Of a DNA stretch of 64,000 bases, positions 40,557-49,605 are shown in pieces. This stretch comes from Mesorhizobium sp. WSM2240. GTDB lineage: Bacteria > Pseudomonadota > Alphaproteobacteria > Rhizobiales > Rhizobiaceae. Below the pieces are notes generated by a model that was given only the letters and a program-made list of their open reading frames with translations, ran no database searches and was not told the origin of the DNA. Position 1 is the first letter of the stretch. The number at the start of each line of letters is the position of its first letter. A program made the position numbers and the translations under genes. The DNA lies in contig NZ_CP159253.1 of the NCBI RefSeq assembly GCF_040438645.1, positions 4,392,501 to 4,456,500 on the forward strand. The letters run 5' to 3'.

Positions 40557-41423
40557 ATGAGCATGTTCAAGGCCGCGGCGATCCAGATGCGTTCCGGCAC
40601 GGACCCCAAGCGCAACGCCGCCGATTTGGAAAAGCTGGTGCGCGACGCGGCCTCGCAAGGCGCGACCTACATCCAGACGCCCGAAATGACCGGCGCTATC
40701 GTGCGCGACCGCGAGGCGCGCAATTCGCTGTTCACCACGCAGGACCGCGACCCGATATTCGCTGCGTCGGCCAGGCTCGCCGCCGAACTCGGCATCTACC
40801 TGCATGTCGGCTCGACGGCAATCCTGCGCGCCGACGGCAAGCTCGCCAACCGGGCGCTGCTGTTTTCGCCGGACGGGAAGATCGTCACGACCTACGACAA
40901 GATCCACATGTTCGACGTCGATCTCGACAATGGCGAGAGCTGGCGCGAATCCGCCGCATACGAGCCGGGCCGCGAGGGCGTCGTCGCCGACCTGCCCTTC
41001 GGAAAGCTTGGCTTCGCCATCTGCTACGATCTGCGCTTTCCGCAACTGTTCCGCGCCGAGGCGCTGGCCGGCGCCGATGTGCTGACCGTTCCCGCGGCCT
41101 TCACCCGGCAGACTGGCGAGGCACACTGGCACGTGCTGCTGCGCGCCCGCGCCATCGAGAACGGCGCGTTCATGATCGCCGCCGCGCAGGGCGGGCTGCA
41201 TGAGGACGGCCGCGAGACCTACGGCCATTCGCTCATCGTCGATCCGTGGGGCCGCGTGCTGGCCGAGGCCGCACATGACGAACCCGCCGTCATCGTGGCC
41301 GAGATAGACACCAGCCTCTCGGCCGCCGCCCGCAAGAAGATACCCAATCTGAAGAATGCGCGTGAATTCGGCCTGGCCCAGGCAGGGCCGCCCGAGGCAG
41401 CGCTCAGGGGAGCGGCGTCGTGA
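40557..41423 (+). CDS. Nitrilase-family carbon-nitrogen hydrolase (Nit-type)
   Basis: 288 residues. Catalytic E43 (TPEMTG), K115 (YDKIHMFDVDL) and C156 (AICYDLRFPQLFR) are in place. The KIHMFDVDLDNGESWRES signature places it with Nit1/Nit2-type amidases, which hydrolyse deaminated glutathione or alpha-keto acid amides. Adjacency to grxC fits a glutathione repair role. AGGAA upstream supports the start. Confidence 0.94.
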   Translation: MSMFKAAAIQMRSGTDPKRNAADLEKLVRDAASQGATYIQTPEMTGAIVRDREARNSLFTTQDRDPIFAASARLAAELGIYLHVGSTAILRADGKLANRALLFSPDGKIVTTYDKIHMFDVDLDNGESWRESAAYEPGREGVVADLPFGKLGFAICYDLRFPQLFRAEALAGADVLTVPAAFTRQTGEAHWHVLLRARAIENGAFMIAAAQGGLHEDGRETYGHSLIVDPWGRVLAEAAHDEPAVIVAEIDTSLSAAARKKIPNLKNAREFGLAQAGPPEAALRGAAS

Positions 41424-41845
41424 TACGGTTTTCGCTCGAATGCGAGCACGAACACGGCTTCGAGGCCTGGTTCCGCAACAATGACGATTTCGAAACGCAG
41501 AAAAAACGCGGCTTCGTCGAGTGCCCGGCGTGCGGCTCGCACAAGGTCAAGAAGGCCCTAATGGCGCCTGCCGTTTCCACCGGCCGCAAGCAGGAAAAGA
41601 TCGCGCTCGCCATGGGCGAGGCGCAGAAGCAGGCGATGGCGCAATTGAAGGCGCTGTCTGAAAAGATGCGCGAAAGCGCCGACTACGTCGGCGACAAATT
41701 CGCCGAGGAAGCGCGCAAAATCCATTTCGGCGAGGCCGACCCGCGCGGCATCTATGGCGAAGCCACCACCGAGGAGGCGCGCGGCCTGATCGAGGACGGC
41801 GTCGAGTTCATGCCGATCCCAGTGTTTCCGGAGGACAGGAACTGA
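41420..41845 (+). CDS. DUF1178 family protein
   Basis: 141 residues with a GTG start that overlaps the preceding TGA by four bases. N-terminal zinc-ribbon-like pattern (MIRFSLECEHEHGFEAWFRN, CPACGSHKVKKALMAPAV) and the C-terminal RGIYGEATTEEARGLIEDGVEFMPIP are diagnostic of DUF1178. The family has no known function and regularly follows the Nit-type amidase in Alphaproteobacteria. Confidence 0.95.
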   Translation: MIRFSLECEHEHGFEAWFRNNDDFETQKKRGFVECPACGSHKVKKALMAPAVSTGRKQEKIALAMGEAQKQAMAQLKALSEKMRESADYVGDKFAEEARKIHFGEADPRGIYGEATTEEARGLIEDGVEFMPIPVFPEDRN

Positions 41846-41898
41846 GCCAAGGGTCGCCTGAGCACGAGCGTCGGGGGATCACGGGGTTCCTCGAGCGG

Positions 41899-42513
41899 GT
41901 GCTGTTGAAGCAATGCGACAGCCGGACCATTGACGGGTTGCCAATTCTTAGCCCGTACAAGAAGGCGATGGACCGGGTGGATGCCGGCTTATCTCTCATT
42001 CGGCTGCACGATCCGGTGCGATACCGACGCCTTACCAGAGACCTCAAACGCATTTGGCTGAGGCATCTTCCCGGCTGCATTGGCCGCTTCGACCCACCGT
42101 CATGGACTTGCGAACTTGATAGTCGCTTTGTTCAGGATAACGAAACCACGACGGAGATGGTCGCTGCCTTGATTGTGCACGAGGCGACGCATGCGCGTTT
42201 GTGGCGTCACGGCATTCGTTATGAAGAGAATATTCGATTCGACGTTGAAGGCGTCTGCATCCGCCGAGAAATCGCCTTTTCAGCCAAATTACCCGAGGGC
42301 GGATTGGTCCGCCAGCGGGCTGCGCGAAAGCTGGACGCATTGTCGAATATGGATTTGAGCGACGCAGCAAAAAGGAAACGTCTACGAGAGCGGATGGAAG
42401 GCACCTTACGCGGCATCGGGATGCCTCAATGGATCGTGAAGCTCCTGCTCGACTACGGTGATTGGCTGCACCACAGGAGACTGGCCCGCGCAACGCATCG
42501 GCCGGCTCGATGA
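41899..42513 (+). CDS. HEATH-motif putative metalloprotein
   Basis: 204 residues. A zinc-protease-like motif H94-E-A-T-H98 (ALIVHEATHARLWRHGI) follows a strand-like segment; E or D ligands may lie in the downstream FDVEGVCIRREIAFS. No signal peptide. The GTG at 41899 has a poor ribosome site. The same frame is open to 41842, where a CTG overlaps the DUF1178 stop and sits behind GGAGGACAGGAA, so a rare CTG start (adding 19 residues) is possible. Base composition is lower in GC than its neighbours. Peptidase activity is unproven. Confidence 0.72.
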   Translation: MLLKQCDSRTIDGLPILSPYKKAMDRVDAGLSLIRLHDPVRYRRLTRDLKRIWLRHLPGCIGRFDPPSWTCELDSRFVQDNETTTEMVAALIVHEATHARLWRHGIRYEENIRFDVEGVCIRREIAFSAKLPEGGLVRQRAARKLDALSNMDLSDAAKRKRLRERMEGTLRGIGMPQWIVKLLLDYGDWLHHRRLARATHRPAR

Positions 42514-42563
42514 ACGCGGAACCGCGAGAGATATACTAGCGACTCTGTCAGACCCGAAAAGCT

Positions 42564-43049
42564 CTAACCCACGCTCCTGATCAACTTTTCCAGCAGTTCC
42601 GCCAGCCGATCCTGCTCCGCTCGCGTCAGTCCCGACAGTACCTGATGCTCATTTTCGACATGTGCGGTGACGGCTTCGTCGATCAGTGCGCGGCCCTTTT
42701 CCGTCAGTTGCACGATCACGCCACGCCGGTCGTCGGGATGCGGGGCGCGTGCAATCAGCCCGGCCTTCTCCAGCCGGTCGAGCCGGTTGGTCATGGCGCC
42801 TGAGGTCACCATCGTCGCTTCATAAAGGGCCGTGGGCGTCAGCGCATAAGGCGGCCCGGAGCGGCGGAGCGTCGCCAGCACATCGAATTCACCGGCCTGC
42901 AGCCCGAACCGGGCAAACAGGGGATTGAGCCGGTCGCGTGAGATCAGAGAGGCTGCCTCCCTCAACCGCCCCAGCACCGACATCGGACGGACGTCGAGGT
43001 CCGGACGCTCTTTTTGCCATTGTTCGACAGCCCTTGCGGCTCTGTCCAT
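42564..43049 (-). CDS. MarR family transcriptional regulator
   Basis: 161 residues with a winged helix: ALTPTALYEATMVTSGAMTNRLDRLEKAGLIARAPHPDDRRGVIVQLTEKGRAL, the typical MarR recognition helix and wing. GGTGAG lies before the ATG. It is divergent from an EamA transporter gene with TCTT/AAGA palindromic boxes between, so it most likely represses that exporter and itself. Confidence 0.93.
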   Translation of the reverse strand: MDRAARAVEQWQKERPDLDVRPMSVLGRLREAASLISRDRLNPLFARFGLQAGEFDVLATLRRSGPPYALTPTALYEATMVTSGAMTNRLDRLEKAGLIARAPHPDDRRGVIVQLTEKGRALIDEAVTAHVENEHQVLSGLTRAEQDRLAELLEKLIRSVG

Positions 43050-43054
43050 TGTCT

Positions 43055-43090
43055 CACCATAAAGTATCTTGACATAAAGAATCTTCTCAT
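43055..43090. promoter_or_regulatory. MarR-box-like repeats
   Basis: TCTT-GACATA-AAGA (43067-43080) matches the common MarR box TCTTGACATCAAGA form. Overlapping direct repeats of ATAAAG-N-ATCTT (from 43059 and 43074) surround it. It lies 18-31 bases from the MarR start and about 97 before the transporter. Confidence 0.55.
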
Positions 43091-43176
43091 TAAATCATAC
43101 CGCAGAGAACAACGCCGGCCAACACCCGATTTCTAGAAAATCAGCTGTCGACCCCAAGCCGGCCGCAGGAAAGTCG

Positions 43177-44061
43177 ATGAAATATCTTTGGAATTCCGCC
43201 TTCGGCCTCCTCATCATCACCGGCGGTCTGCTCGGCCTGTCGCTGCCGTTCGGCAAGATCGCCACCGCGGCCGGCGCCTCCGGCATGCTGTGGGCGTTCG
43301 TCATCTCCTTCGGCGCGGGCGGCGTGCTTCTGGCCGTCCTGCTTGCGAGAGGAAAGCGTATCGCGTTCAGCATTCACAAGCTCCGCTATTTCACCATCAC
43401 GGCGGCGGTCTCCTACGCCATCCCCAACCTTCTGATGTTCTCGGCCATCCCGCATCTCGGCGCCGGCTACACCGGCATCATGTTCACCCTGTCGCCGGTG
43501 ATCACGCTGGTCCTGTCGCTCCTGCTCGGCGTGCGCCGTCCTAACCTTCTCGGCGTTGCAGGCATCGCCGTCGGCTTTGTCGGCGCGGTCATGGTGGCGG
43601 CGACGCGCGGCGAGGCAGGCGCGCCGGCGGACCTGTTCTGGGTCGCCGTGGGCCTCCTGATCCCCTTCTTCCTCGCCGCCGGCAACATCTACCGCACCTT
43701 CGACTGGCCGCGAGACGCCGGGCCCATCGAGCTCGCCGTCGGCAGCCATCTGGCGGCGGCCGCGATGCTGCTCGTCGGCCTGCTTTCGATCGAGGGCGCA
43801 GGTTCGTTCGCCGTCCTGTCCGGCATGCCCGTGGTCGTGCTTGCGCAGATGACTGCTGCCGCGGCGATGTTCGCCTTCTTCTTCCGCCTGCAGGCAGTCG
43901 GCGGCCCGGTCTATCTAAGCCAGATCGGCTACGTCGCCGCCGCCATCGGCCTCGTCGCCGGCGTGCTGTTCCTAGGCGAGCGCTATCAGTTGCTGACCTG
44001 GCTCGGTGCGGCGATCATCACCGTCGGCGTCATCATGACGACAAAAGCGCAGAAGCGTTAG
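43177..44061 (+). CDS. EamA/DMT family transporter
   Basis: 294 residues with ten predicted membrane helices arranged as two EamA repeats of five (second repeat begins about residue 155: FWVAVGLLIPFFLAAGNIYRTF). Probable exporter of metabolites or amino acids. Terminal helix pattern GVLFLGERYQLLTWLGAAIITVGVIMTTK is characteristic. AGGAAA upstream. Regulated, by inference, by the divergent MarR. Confidence 0.92.
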   Translation: MKYLWNSAFGLLIITGGLLGLSLPFGKIATAAGASGMLWAFVISFGAGGVLLAVLLARGKRIAFSIHKLRYFTITAAVSYAIPNLLMFSAIPHLGAGYTGIMFTLSPVITLVLSLLLGVRRPNLLGVAGIAVGFVGAVMVAATRGEAGAPADLFWVAVGLLIPFFLAAGNIYRTFDWPRDAGPIELAVGSHLAAAAMLLVGLLSIEGAGSFAVLSGMPVVVLAQMTAAAAMFAFFFRLQAVGGPVYLSQIGYVAAAIGLVAGVLFLGERYQLLTWLGAAIITVGVIMTTKAQKR

Positions 44062-44082
44062 CGTCGCCTTCGACCGCCGCCC

Positions 44083-44835
44083 TCACGAAGGCCGGCGCTT
44101 CTCCGCCAGCACCATGTAGTTCACGTCCATGTCGCGAGAGCGCTGCCAGCGATCGGCAAGCAGATTGTAGATGACGCCGGTGCGGTCCGCTATCGTCATG
44201 CCGACGTTGGAAAGCGCCCTTTCCAGCTCCTCCGGCCGCACCAGTCTGCCGTATTGGTGGGTGCCGCGCGGCAGCCAGCGCAGGAGGTATTCCGCCCCGA
44301 CGATCGCAAGGCCGAGCGCCTTCAGCGTGCGGTTGATGGTGGCGACGAACATGATGCCGTCCGGCTTCACCATCTCGGCGCACTTGCCGATGAACAGGTC
44401 GATGTCGGCGACATGCTCCACCACTTCCATGTTGAGGATGACGTCGAACTTTTCGCCAGCGTCCGCCAGCGCCTCGGCCGTGGTCGCGCGATAGTCGACG
44501 GGAACACCGGCCTCGGCCGCATGCAGCCGCGCCACTTCGATATTGGTCTCCGATGCGTCGGCGCCGACCACTTCGGCGCCGAGCCTGGCCATCGGCTCGC
44601 ACAAAAGGCCGCCGCCGCAGCCGATGTCGAGGATGCGCAGACCCTCGAAGGGCCGAGCGGCATGCGAATCGCGCCCGAACCGGGCGGCGATCTGGTCGCG
44701 AATATAGGCGAGCCGGACCGGATTGAATTTGTGCAGCGGCCTGAACTTGCCGTTCGGGTTCCACCATTCGGCGGCTAGCGCGGAGAAGCGTTCCACTTCT
44801 CCGGCATCGATCGTGGATCGTGTCGGTTCGGGCAT
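44083..44835 (-). CDS. ubiG: Ubiquinone biosynthesis O-methyltransferase
   Basis: 250 residues. Carries out both O-methylations of ubiquinone synthesis at the inner membrane. [30 protein letters not shown] near the start and SAM motif [15 protein letters not shown] are diagnostic; [19 protein letters not shown] follows. ATG at 44835 with AAGGAG; the frame extends 39 codons upstream without conservation. In other rhizobia it usually sits beside lysC, which here is 21 kb away. Confidence 0.96.
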   Translation of the reverse strand: MPEPTRSTIDAGEVERFSALAAEWWNPNGKFRPLHKFNPVRLAYIRDQIAARFGRDSHAARPFEGLRILDIGCGGGLLCEPMARLGAEVVGADASETNIEVARLHAAEAGVPVDYRATTAEALADAGEKFDVILNMEVVEHVADIDLFIGKCAEMVKPDGIMFVATINRTLKALGLAIVGAEYLLRWLPRGTHQYGRLVRPEELERALSNVGMTIADRTGVIYNLLADRWQRSRDMDVNYMVLAEKRRPS

Positions 44836-45000
44836 GGCGTGGTCTCCTTCGAGCGCAACCAAGTCGGGTTCCAGGGCGGTCTTGTCAAGGCGGCAATCGC
44901 AGCGGACGACCGTCACCGGGCCGTGCGAGCCGGACCGGCGCCGGTATCGCAACGGCTCGCGCCAGACCGCCCTTGCCCATTTTTTCGTGGAAAACCCGTG

Positions 45001-46296
45001 TCAGGCGGCCGCAGGAGTGGAATTGTCGGCGGTTTCGGCTCGGCCGGCCAGGAAATGGAGCAGCATCCTGCCCTTGCCCTTGATCATGACCATGCCGCGT
45101 TCCTCGAAACTATAGTCCTCGCCGATAGCCAGCTTTGCCTCGCGCGAAACCTGGATCCGGCCTGCCTGCCCGTGCTGCTCCATGCGGGCGGCGGTGTTCA
45201 CCGTGTCGCCCCAGACATCGTAGAAGAGCTTGCGCGAGCCGATCACGCCGGCCACCGCCGGGCCGCTGTGGATGCCGATGCGAACGGCGATCTCCTCGCC
45301 GAACTCGGCCGACAGCGCCGCAGTCACGGCCAGCATGTCGAGCGCCATCTCGGCCACAGCGCGCGCGTGGCCTTCCTTCTGCTCCGGCAGGCCGCCGGCG
45401 ACCATGTAGGCGTCGCCGATCGTCTTGATCTTCTCCAGCCCGTGCTCTTCGGCCAGCGTGTCGAATTCGGAGAACACCCGGTTGAGGAACGACACCAGCC
45501 GGTCGGCAGGAAGCCGGGCGGCGCGCGGCGTGAAGCCGACAATGTCGGCGAACAATATGGTCACGGCGGGCAGGTCGTCGGCGATGATCTCGTCCGGCCG
45601 CTGCTTGAGCCGCGCCGCAATCGAGGCCGGCATCAGATTGAGCAGCAGCCGCTCCGAACGCTCATGTTCCGCCTCCAGCGCGTCCTCGGAGGCTTCCGCG
45701 CGCCGGAACGTGTAGAAGGCGGCGATGAAGTTGATGATCGCCGACATCGAGACCGACAGGATGAAGGTGAACCGCGCCACGCTCTCCGGCATCGGCATGA
45801 TAGCCGACTGGCGCGGGAAGGCGAGTTCGATCGCCGCGAACACCACGAGATAGGCGGAAAAATACATCGAGGCGAGCCCGAGCCGGCCCGACCCCAGTAT
45901 CATGATCAGTATGCCCGGCCCGGCGAGCAGGAAATATTGCAGGCCGGCATCGGCTCCGGCGATCAGCGCATAAGTCGACAGCCCGACCGCCGCCGTTGCC
46001 CACAGATACGTGCCGGCCGCAAGCGTGCCGAAACGGTGCAGCAGCGGCGTCGCCAGCCATATCAGGGAGAAGGCGAGCAGCGCCGCGATGAAAGGAAGAT
46101 AACGGACCGGGCCGAGGAGCAGAAAGATGATCGCGAAGCCGGTGTTGGAGAACACGGTCGCCAGGCTGACGAAGTTGAGCAGTGCGGCGGCGCGTTCCTC
46201 GCGCCTGTGGGGATCGCCCACGCCGTAATTAAGATAGCGCCCGAACGGCTTCAAAGCCGGCTGCGCAAAGTTCTCTATTGCCGCTGTAAACGTCAT
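45001..46296 (-). CDS. Membrane-bound class III adenylate/guanylate cyclase
   Basis: 431 residues. Six hydrophobic helices (about 40-205) precede a class III cyclase domain (about 235-415). The metal-binding aspartate is in VTILFADIVGFT and a second catalytic region in LEKIKTIGDAYMVAGGLP, with VWGDTVNTAARMEQHG near the end. Makes cAMP (or cGMP) at the inner membrane in response to an unknown signal. Rhizobia carry many such cyclases; a second one is at 49606. Confidence 0.93.
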   Translation of the reverse strand: MTFTAAIENFAQPALKPFGRYLNYGVGDPHRREERAAALLNFVSLATVFSNTGFAIIFLLLGPVRYLPFIAALLAFSLIWLATPLLHRFGTLAAGTYLWATAAVGLSTYALIAGADAGLQYFLLAGPGILIMILGSGRLGLASMYFSAYLVVFAAIELAFPRQSAIMPMPESVARFTFILSVSMSAIINFIAAFYTFRRAEASEDALEAEHERSERLLLNLMPASIAARLKQRPDEIIADDLPAVTILFADIVGFTPRAARLPADRLVSFLNRVFSEFDTLAEEHGLEKIKTIGDAYMVAGGLPEQKEGHARAVAEMALDMLAVTAALSAEFGEEIAVRIGIHSGPAVAGVIGSRKLFYDVWGDTVNTAARMEQHGQAGRIQVSREAKLAIGEDYSFEERGMVMIKGKGRMLLHFLAGRAETADNSTPAAA

Positions 46297-46420
46297 GGAA
46301 GATACCGGCTGACCCCAGACGATGACTTAACGGAAGTCTGGCGGCCGCGCCAGATGGCGAGACGCTGGCAGGCCGAGAGCTATCGCGAACGTAGCTTTTG
46401 CGGTGGAGCGTCTACAGCGG

Positions 46421-46663
46421 TCAGTCGCGCAGCCTCTCATCCTCCGCTTCAGCCAATTCCACAAGGTTCCGCAGCGCCTCGACGCCGAGCCGGTTCATGT
46501 GCTTGCGGCCGAGCGCGATGTCGATGCGCATGGCCAGTTCCTGCGGGTCGGCGCCGCGCAATTCCGCCAGGGTCTCCACGCCGATCTCCTCGAGGTAGGA
46601 AATCATGCGCGGGCCGATCGAATGGGCCTTCAGCATCTTTTGGCGTTCGCTCTTGCCGATCAT
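46421..46663 (-). CDS. Helix-hairpin-helix (TfoX C-terminal-like) protein
   Basis: 80 residues: SIGPRMISYLEEIGVETLAELRGADPQELAMRIDIALGRKHMNRLGVEALRNLV, a helix-hairpin-helix arrangement as in the TfoX C-terminal domain, suggesting nucleic-acid or protein binding. Free-standing, without the N-terminal TfoX domain. Role unknown. Confidence 0.8.
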   Translation of the reverse strand: MIGKSERQKMLKAHSIGPRMISYLEEIGVETLAELRGADPQELAMRIDIALGRKHMNRLGVEALRNLVELAEAEDERLRD

Positions 46664-46822
46664 CGCCAGCTATCGCCTCCGGGCCTGTGAACGGCCTCGC
46701 CGAACCGTTTCTTAACGTGTGTTGTCTAGACCGGAAAAGGTGCGGCGTGGTGCGAAAAGTAGAGACTTTCGCGCCAGGCCATGCGCCGACATCAGGTTTG
46801 GCGGAAATCGGAGAGTTCTCGC

Positions 46823-48232
46823 GTGCGCTTTTCCGCGGCAACGACGGCAGAGCGGCTTTTGCCCGAGCGCCTCGCCTTGCGCGCCCGGCCGCTGCTCGGC
46901 CAGATCGATGCGGCCCTGTTCACCGCCGACGAGCGCGGCGAGGCGGGCCGCATGTCGCTCATCGCCTTCTCGATCCGCATCGTCAGCGCGGCCATCGCCT
47001 TCGTAAGCCAGGTTCTCCTGGCGCGCTGGATGGGCAGCTTCGAATACGGCATCTTCGTGCTCGTCTGGACGACGATGGTGATCGCCGGCAACATTTCCTG
47101 CTTCGGCTTCCACACCTCCATCATCCGCTTCATTCCCGAATACCGCGAGCGCGGCATGACCGCCGAGCTGCGCGGCGTGCTCGTGGCGAGCCGTCTGTTC
47201 GTGCTGGTCGCGTCGACGGCAATGGCGCTCCTCGGCGGATTGAGCGTCTGGTATTTTTCGGGAACGATCGAGAGCTACTATTTCGTGCCCTTCATACTCG
47301 GGCTGATCTGCCTGCCGATGATCGCGCTGTCGGATGTGGTTCAGGGCATTTCGCGGGCGCATTCCTGGGCAGTGTCGGCGCTGTCGCCGACCTATCTGAT
47401 ACGCCCCGTGCTGATCCTCGCCTTCATGGCGGGCGCGTTGCTGGCCGGCTTTCAGCCTTGCGCCGAGACGGCGCTGATCGCCGCCATCCTCGCCACATAT
47501 GCCACCACCATCATTCAACTGGTCAGCGTCACCGCGCGCGTCGACCGGCGGCTGCCGCAGGGCCCACGAAACATCCGCTTCCGGCTATGGTTCGCCGTCT
47601 CGCTGCCGATCTTTCTGGTCGAGAGTTTTTTCTTCCTGCTGACAAATGCCGACGTGCTGATGGTCGGCTTCTATATGCAGCCAGACGACGTCGCTGTCTA
47701 TTTCGCCACGGTCAAGACGCTGGCGCTGGTCCATTTCGTCTATTTTGCCGTCAAGGCGGGCGTCGCCCAGCGTTATGCGGCGATCGCCCATGGCGAGCCC
47801 GACAAGCTCGCCGGCTTCGCCCGCGAGACCGTGGCGTGGACGTTCTGGCCGTCGCTCATCATGGCGCTGGTGGTGCTGGCGCTCGGCAAGCCGATGCTGA
47901 TGCTGTTCGGGCCGGGCTTCGACGCCGGCTATCCGCTGCTGTTCCTGCTAGTCGCCGGCGTCGTCGCGCGCGCCGCCGTCGGCCCCTGCGAAAGCCTGCT
48001 CACCATGAGCGGCAATCAGAACATCTGCGCGCTGGTCTACGCCATGACGCTCGCCTTCAACATCGGCCTGAATATTCTCCTGATCCCCGAATTCGGCCTG
48101 TGGGGCGCGGCGATCGCCACCGCGCTCGCCATGATGTTCGAGGCAGGCGCGCTATCCTTCACGGTCTGGCGCAAGCTCGGCATCGTCATGGCGATTTTCG
48201 CGCCGGCCCTGGCCGCGCCGGAGGCTCGCTGA
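46823..48232 (+). CDS. Polysaccharide/oligosaccharide flippase (Wzx/MVF type)
   Basis: 469 residues from GTG 46823 (GGAGA seven bases upstream; an ATG at 46781 lacks a good ribosome site). About 12-14 membrane helices; the opening SLIAFSIRIVSAAIAFVSQVLLARWMGSFEYGIFV is typical of polysaccharide flippases, which move lipid-linked sugars across the inner membrane. It overlaps the next gene (TGATG), a CelD/BcsL-type acyltransferase, so the pair likely modifies and exports a surface polysaccharide. Confidence 0.88.
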   Translation: MRFSAATTAERLLPERLALRARPLLGQIDAALFTADERGEAGRMSLIAFSIRIVSAAIAFVSQVLLARWMGSFEYGIFVLVWTTMVIAGNISCFGFHTSIIRFIPEYRERGMTAELRGVLVASRLFVLVASTAMALLGGLSVWYFSGTIESYYFVPFILGLICLPMIALSDVVQGISRAHSWAVSALSPTYLIRPVLILAFMAGALLAGFQPCAETALIAAILATYATTIIQLVSVTARVDRRLPQGPRNIRFRLWFAVSLPIFLVESFFFLLTNADVLMVGFYMQPDDVAVYFATVKTLALVHFVYFAVKAGVAQRYAAIAHGEPDKLAGFARETVAWTFWPSLIMALVVLALGKPMLMLFGPGFDAGYPLLFLLVAGVVARAAVGPCESLLTMSGNQNICALVYAMTLAFNIGLNILLIPEFGLWGAAIATALAMMFEAGALSFTVWRKLGIVMAIFAPALAAPEAR

Positions 48233-49515
48233 TGGCCGCCATTCCGCTGCTTGAGGAAATGAGCGCCGGCCCGGCCGGCACGATGATCTCGGGCCTCGCC
48301 GGCTTCGACGGCGCCGCCGCCGAACCGGGACAGATCGAATTGCTCGAAAGCCATCGCCCGCCGCGCAGGCTCGCCATCTACCCTGCCTCGGCCGGTTTCG
48401 AACTGGTCGAGGAACTCGACTACCTCTGCTCACGCACGATCGAGCCGAACGTGTTCTTCAATCCGCGCTTCCTCGCGCCGGCAATGCCGAGACTCGAGGA
48501 TCGCGAGGTGCGGCTCGCCGTGATCCGCGACGGCGACGATTACAAGAACCGGCTGCGGCTGCTGGTGCCGTTCTCGGTGGAGCGCCCGGCCACGCCGCTC
48601 GGCGTCTCGATCATGCGCACCTGGGCAAGCCCGTTCGGACCGCTGGGAACGCCGCTGGTCGACCGCGACGACCCGGAAGGCGTGATCGAGGATTTCTTTT
48701 CCATGCTGTCGCGCCCGCATCTGAAATTGCCGAAAGTGTTCGTGCTGCCCGACATGCGGCTCGACGGCGCCGTGACCGCCATGCTGAAATCGGTCGCCGA
48801 GACGCGCGGCCTGCCGCTGGTGACCACGGCCGAGGCCGAGCGGCCGTTCCTCGAAAGTGCGCTCGACGGCAATGCCTACCTGAAAGCTTCGCTCCGCTCG
48901 CATCACGACCGCGAATTCCGCCGGCTGAAGCGCCGGCTGGCTGACCTCGGCACGCTCGAACACATTGTCGCGCGCGGCCCCGAAGACATACGCCATGCCA
49001 TCGAAGCCTTCCTGACGCTGGAGGCGACGGGCTGGAAGGGCCGCAAGCGCACCGCCATGGCGACGGATCGCTATCGCGCCGCCTTCGCCCGCGAGGCCGT
49101 GCACAGGCTGGCCGAACAGGATATGTGCCGGGTGCATTCGCTGACGCTGAACGGCGAGGTCATCGCCTGCCTTATCGTCTTCGTGGAGGCGGGCGTCGCC
49201 TATACTTGGAAGACCGCCTATGACGAGGCCTATGCCGCCTTCTCGCCGGGCACGCTGCTGATGATCGAGGTGACGAAGCAACACCTCGACGATCCCAACA
49301 TCGTGACGACCGATTCCTGCGCCGTGCCTGACCATCCGGTGATGAGCCGGCTATGGTCCGAACGCAAGACGATGGGAACCATCGTCATCGGCATGACGCC
49401 CGGCGCCGACCGCGCCACGCGCCAGGCGGCCTCGCAACTGCACCTTTACCGCGAGACCCGCAACATTGCCCGCCTGCTGCGCAACCGGGTACGGGGGCTG
49501 CTGAAAAGGCGGTAG
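48232..49515 (+). CDS. CelD/BcsL-type GNAT acyltransferase
   Basis: 427 residues. Central pattern HHDREFRRLKRRLADLGTLEH and the C-terminal GNAT domain (FLTLEATGWKGRKRTAM, LNGEVIACLIVFVEAGVAYTWKTAYDEAYAAFSPGTLLMIEV) match the BioF2-like/CelD family, linked to acylation in cellulose and other exopolysaccharide pathways. ATG overlaps the flippase stop. The upstream frame is open far into other genes and is not part of this protein. Confidence 0.88.
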   Translation: MAAIPLLEEMSAGPAGTMISGLAGFDGAAAEPGQIELLESHRPPRRLAIYPASAGFELVEELDYLCSRTIEPNVFFNPRFLAPAMPRLEDREVRLAVIRDGDDYKNRLRLLVPFSVERPATPLGVSIMRTWASPFGPLGTPLVDRDDPEGVIEDFFSMLSRPHLKLPKVFVLPDMRLDGAVTAMLKSVAETRGLPLVTTAEAERPFLESALDGNAYLKASLRSHHDREFRRLKRRLADLGTLEHIVARGPEDIRHAIEAFLTLEATGWKGRKRTAMATDRYRAAFAREAVHRLAEQDMCRVHSLTLNGEVIACLIVFVEAGVAYTWKTAYDEAYAAFSPGTLLMIEVTKQHLDDPNIVTTDSCAVPDHPVMSRLWSERKTMGTIVIGMTPGADRATRQAASQLHLYRETRNIARLLRNRVRGLLKRR

Positions 49516-49526
49516 GGGTTCGGGCT

Positions 49527-49580
49527 GTCTTCCCAATCGGCCAGAGGCCCAAATCGCTGGATTTGGCGGCTCAGGAAGAC
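49527..49580. promoter_or_regulatory. Nested inverted repeats between the acyltransferase and cyclase genes
   Basis: Outer arms GTCTTCC (49527) and GGAAGAC (49574) enclose an inner hairpin CCAAATC-GCTG-GATTTGG (49549-49566). No T-run follows, so its role (transcript 3' end, leader structure or operator) is open. Confidence 0.45.
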
Positions 49581-49605
49581 TAGACTTGGTTTTTGGTCCA
49601 AAGCC

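Noticed and set aside
44839..48231. Long upstream extension of the CelD-type acyltransferase frame (1558 codons in total)
   Set aside because: It runs antisense through the cyclase and in another frame of the flippase; the true ATG overlaps the flippase stop at 48232.
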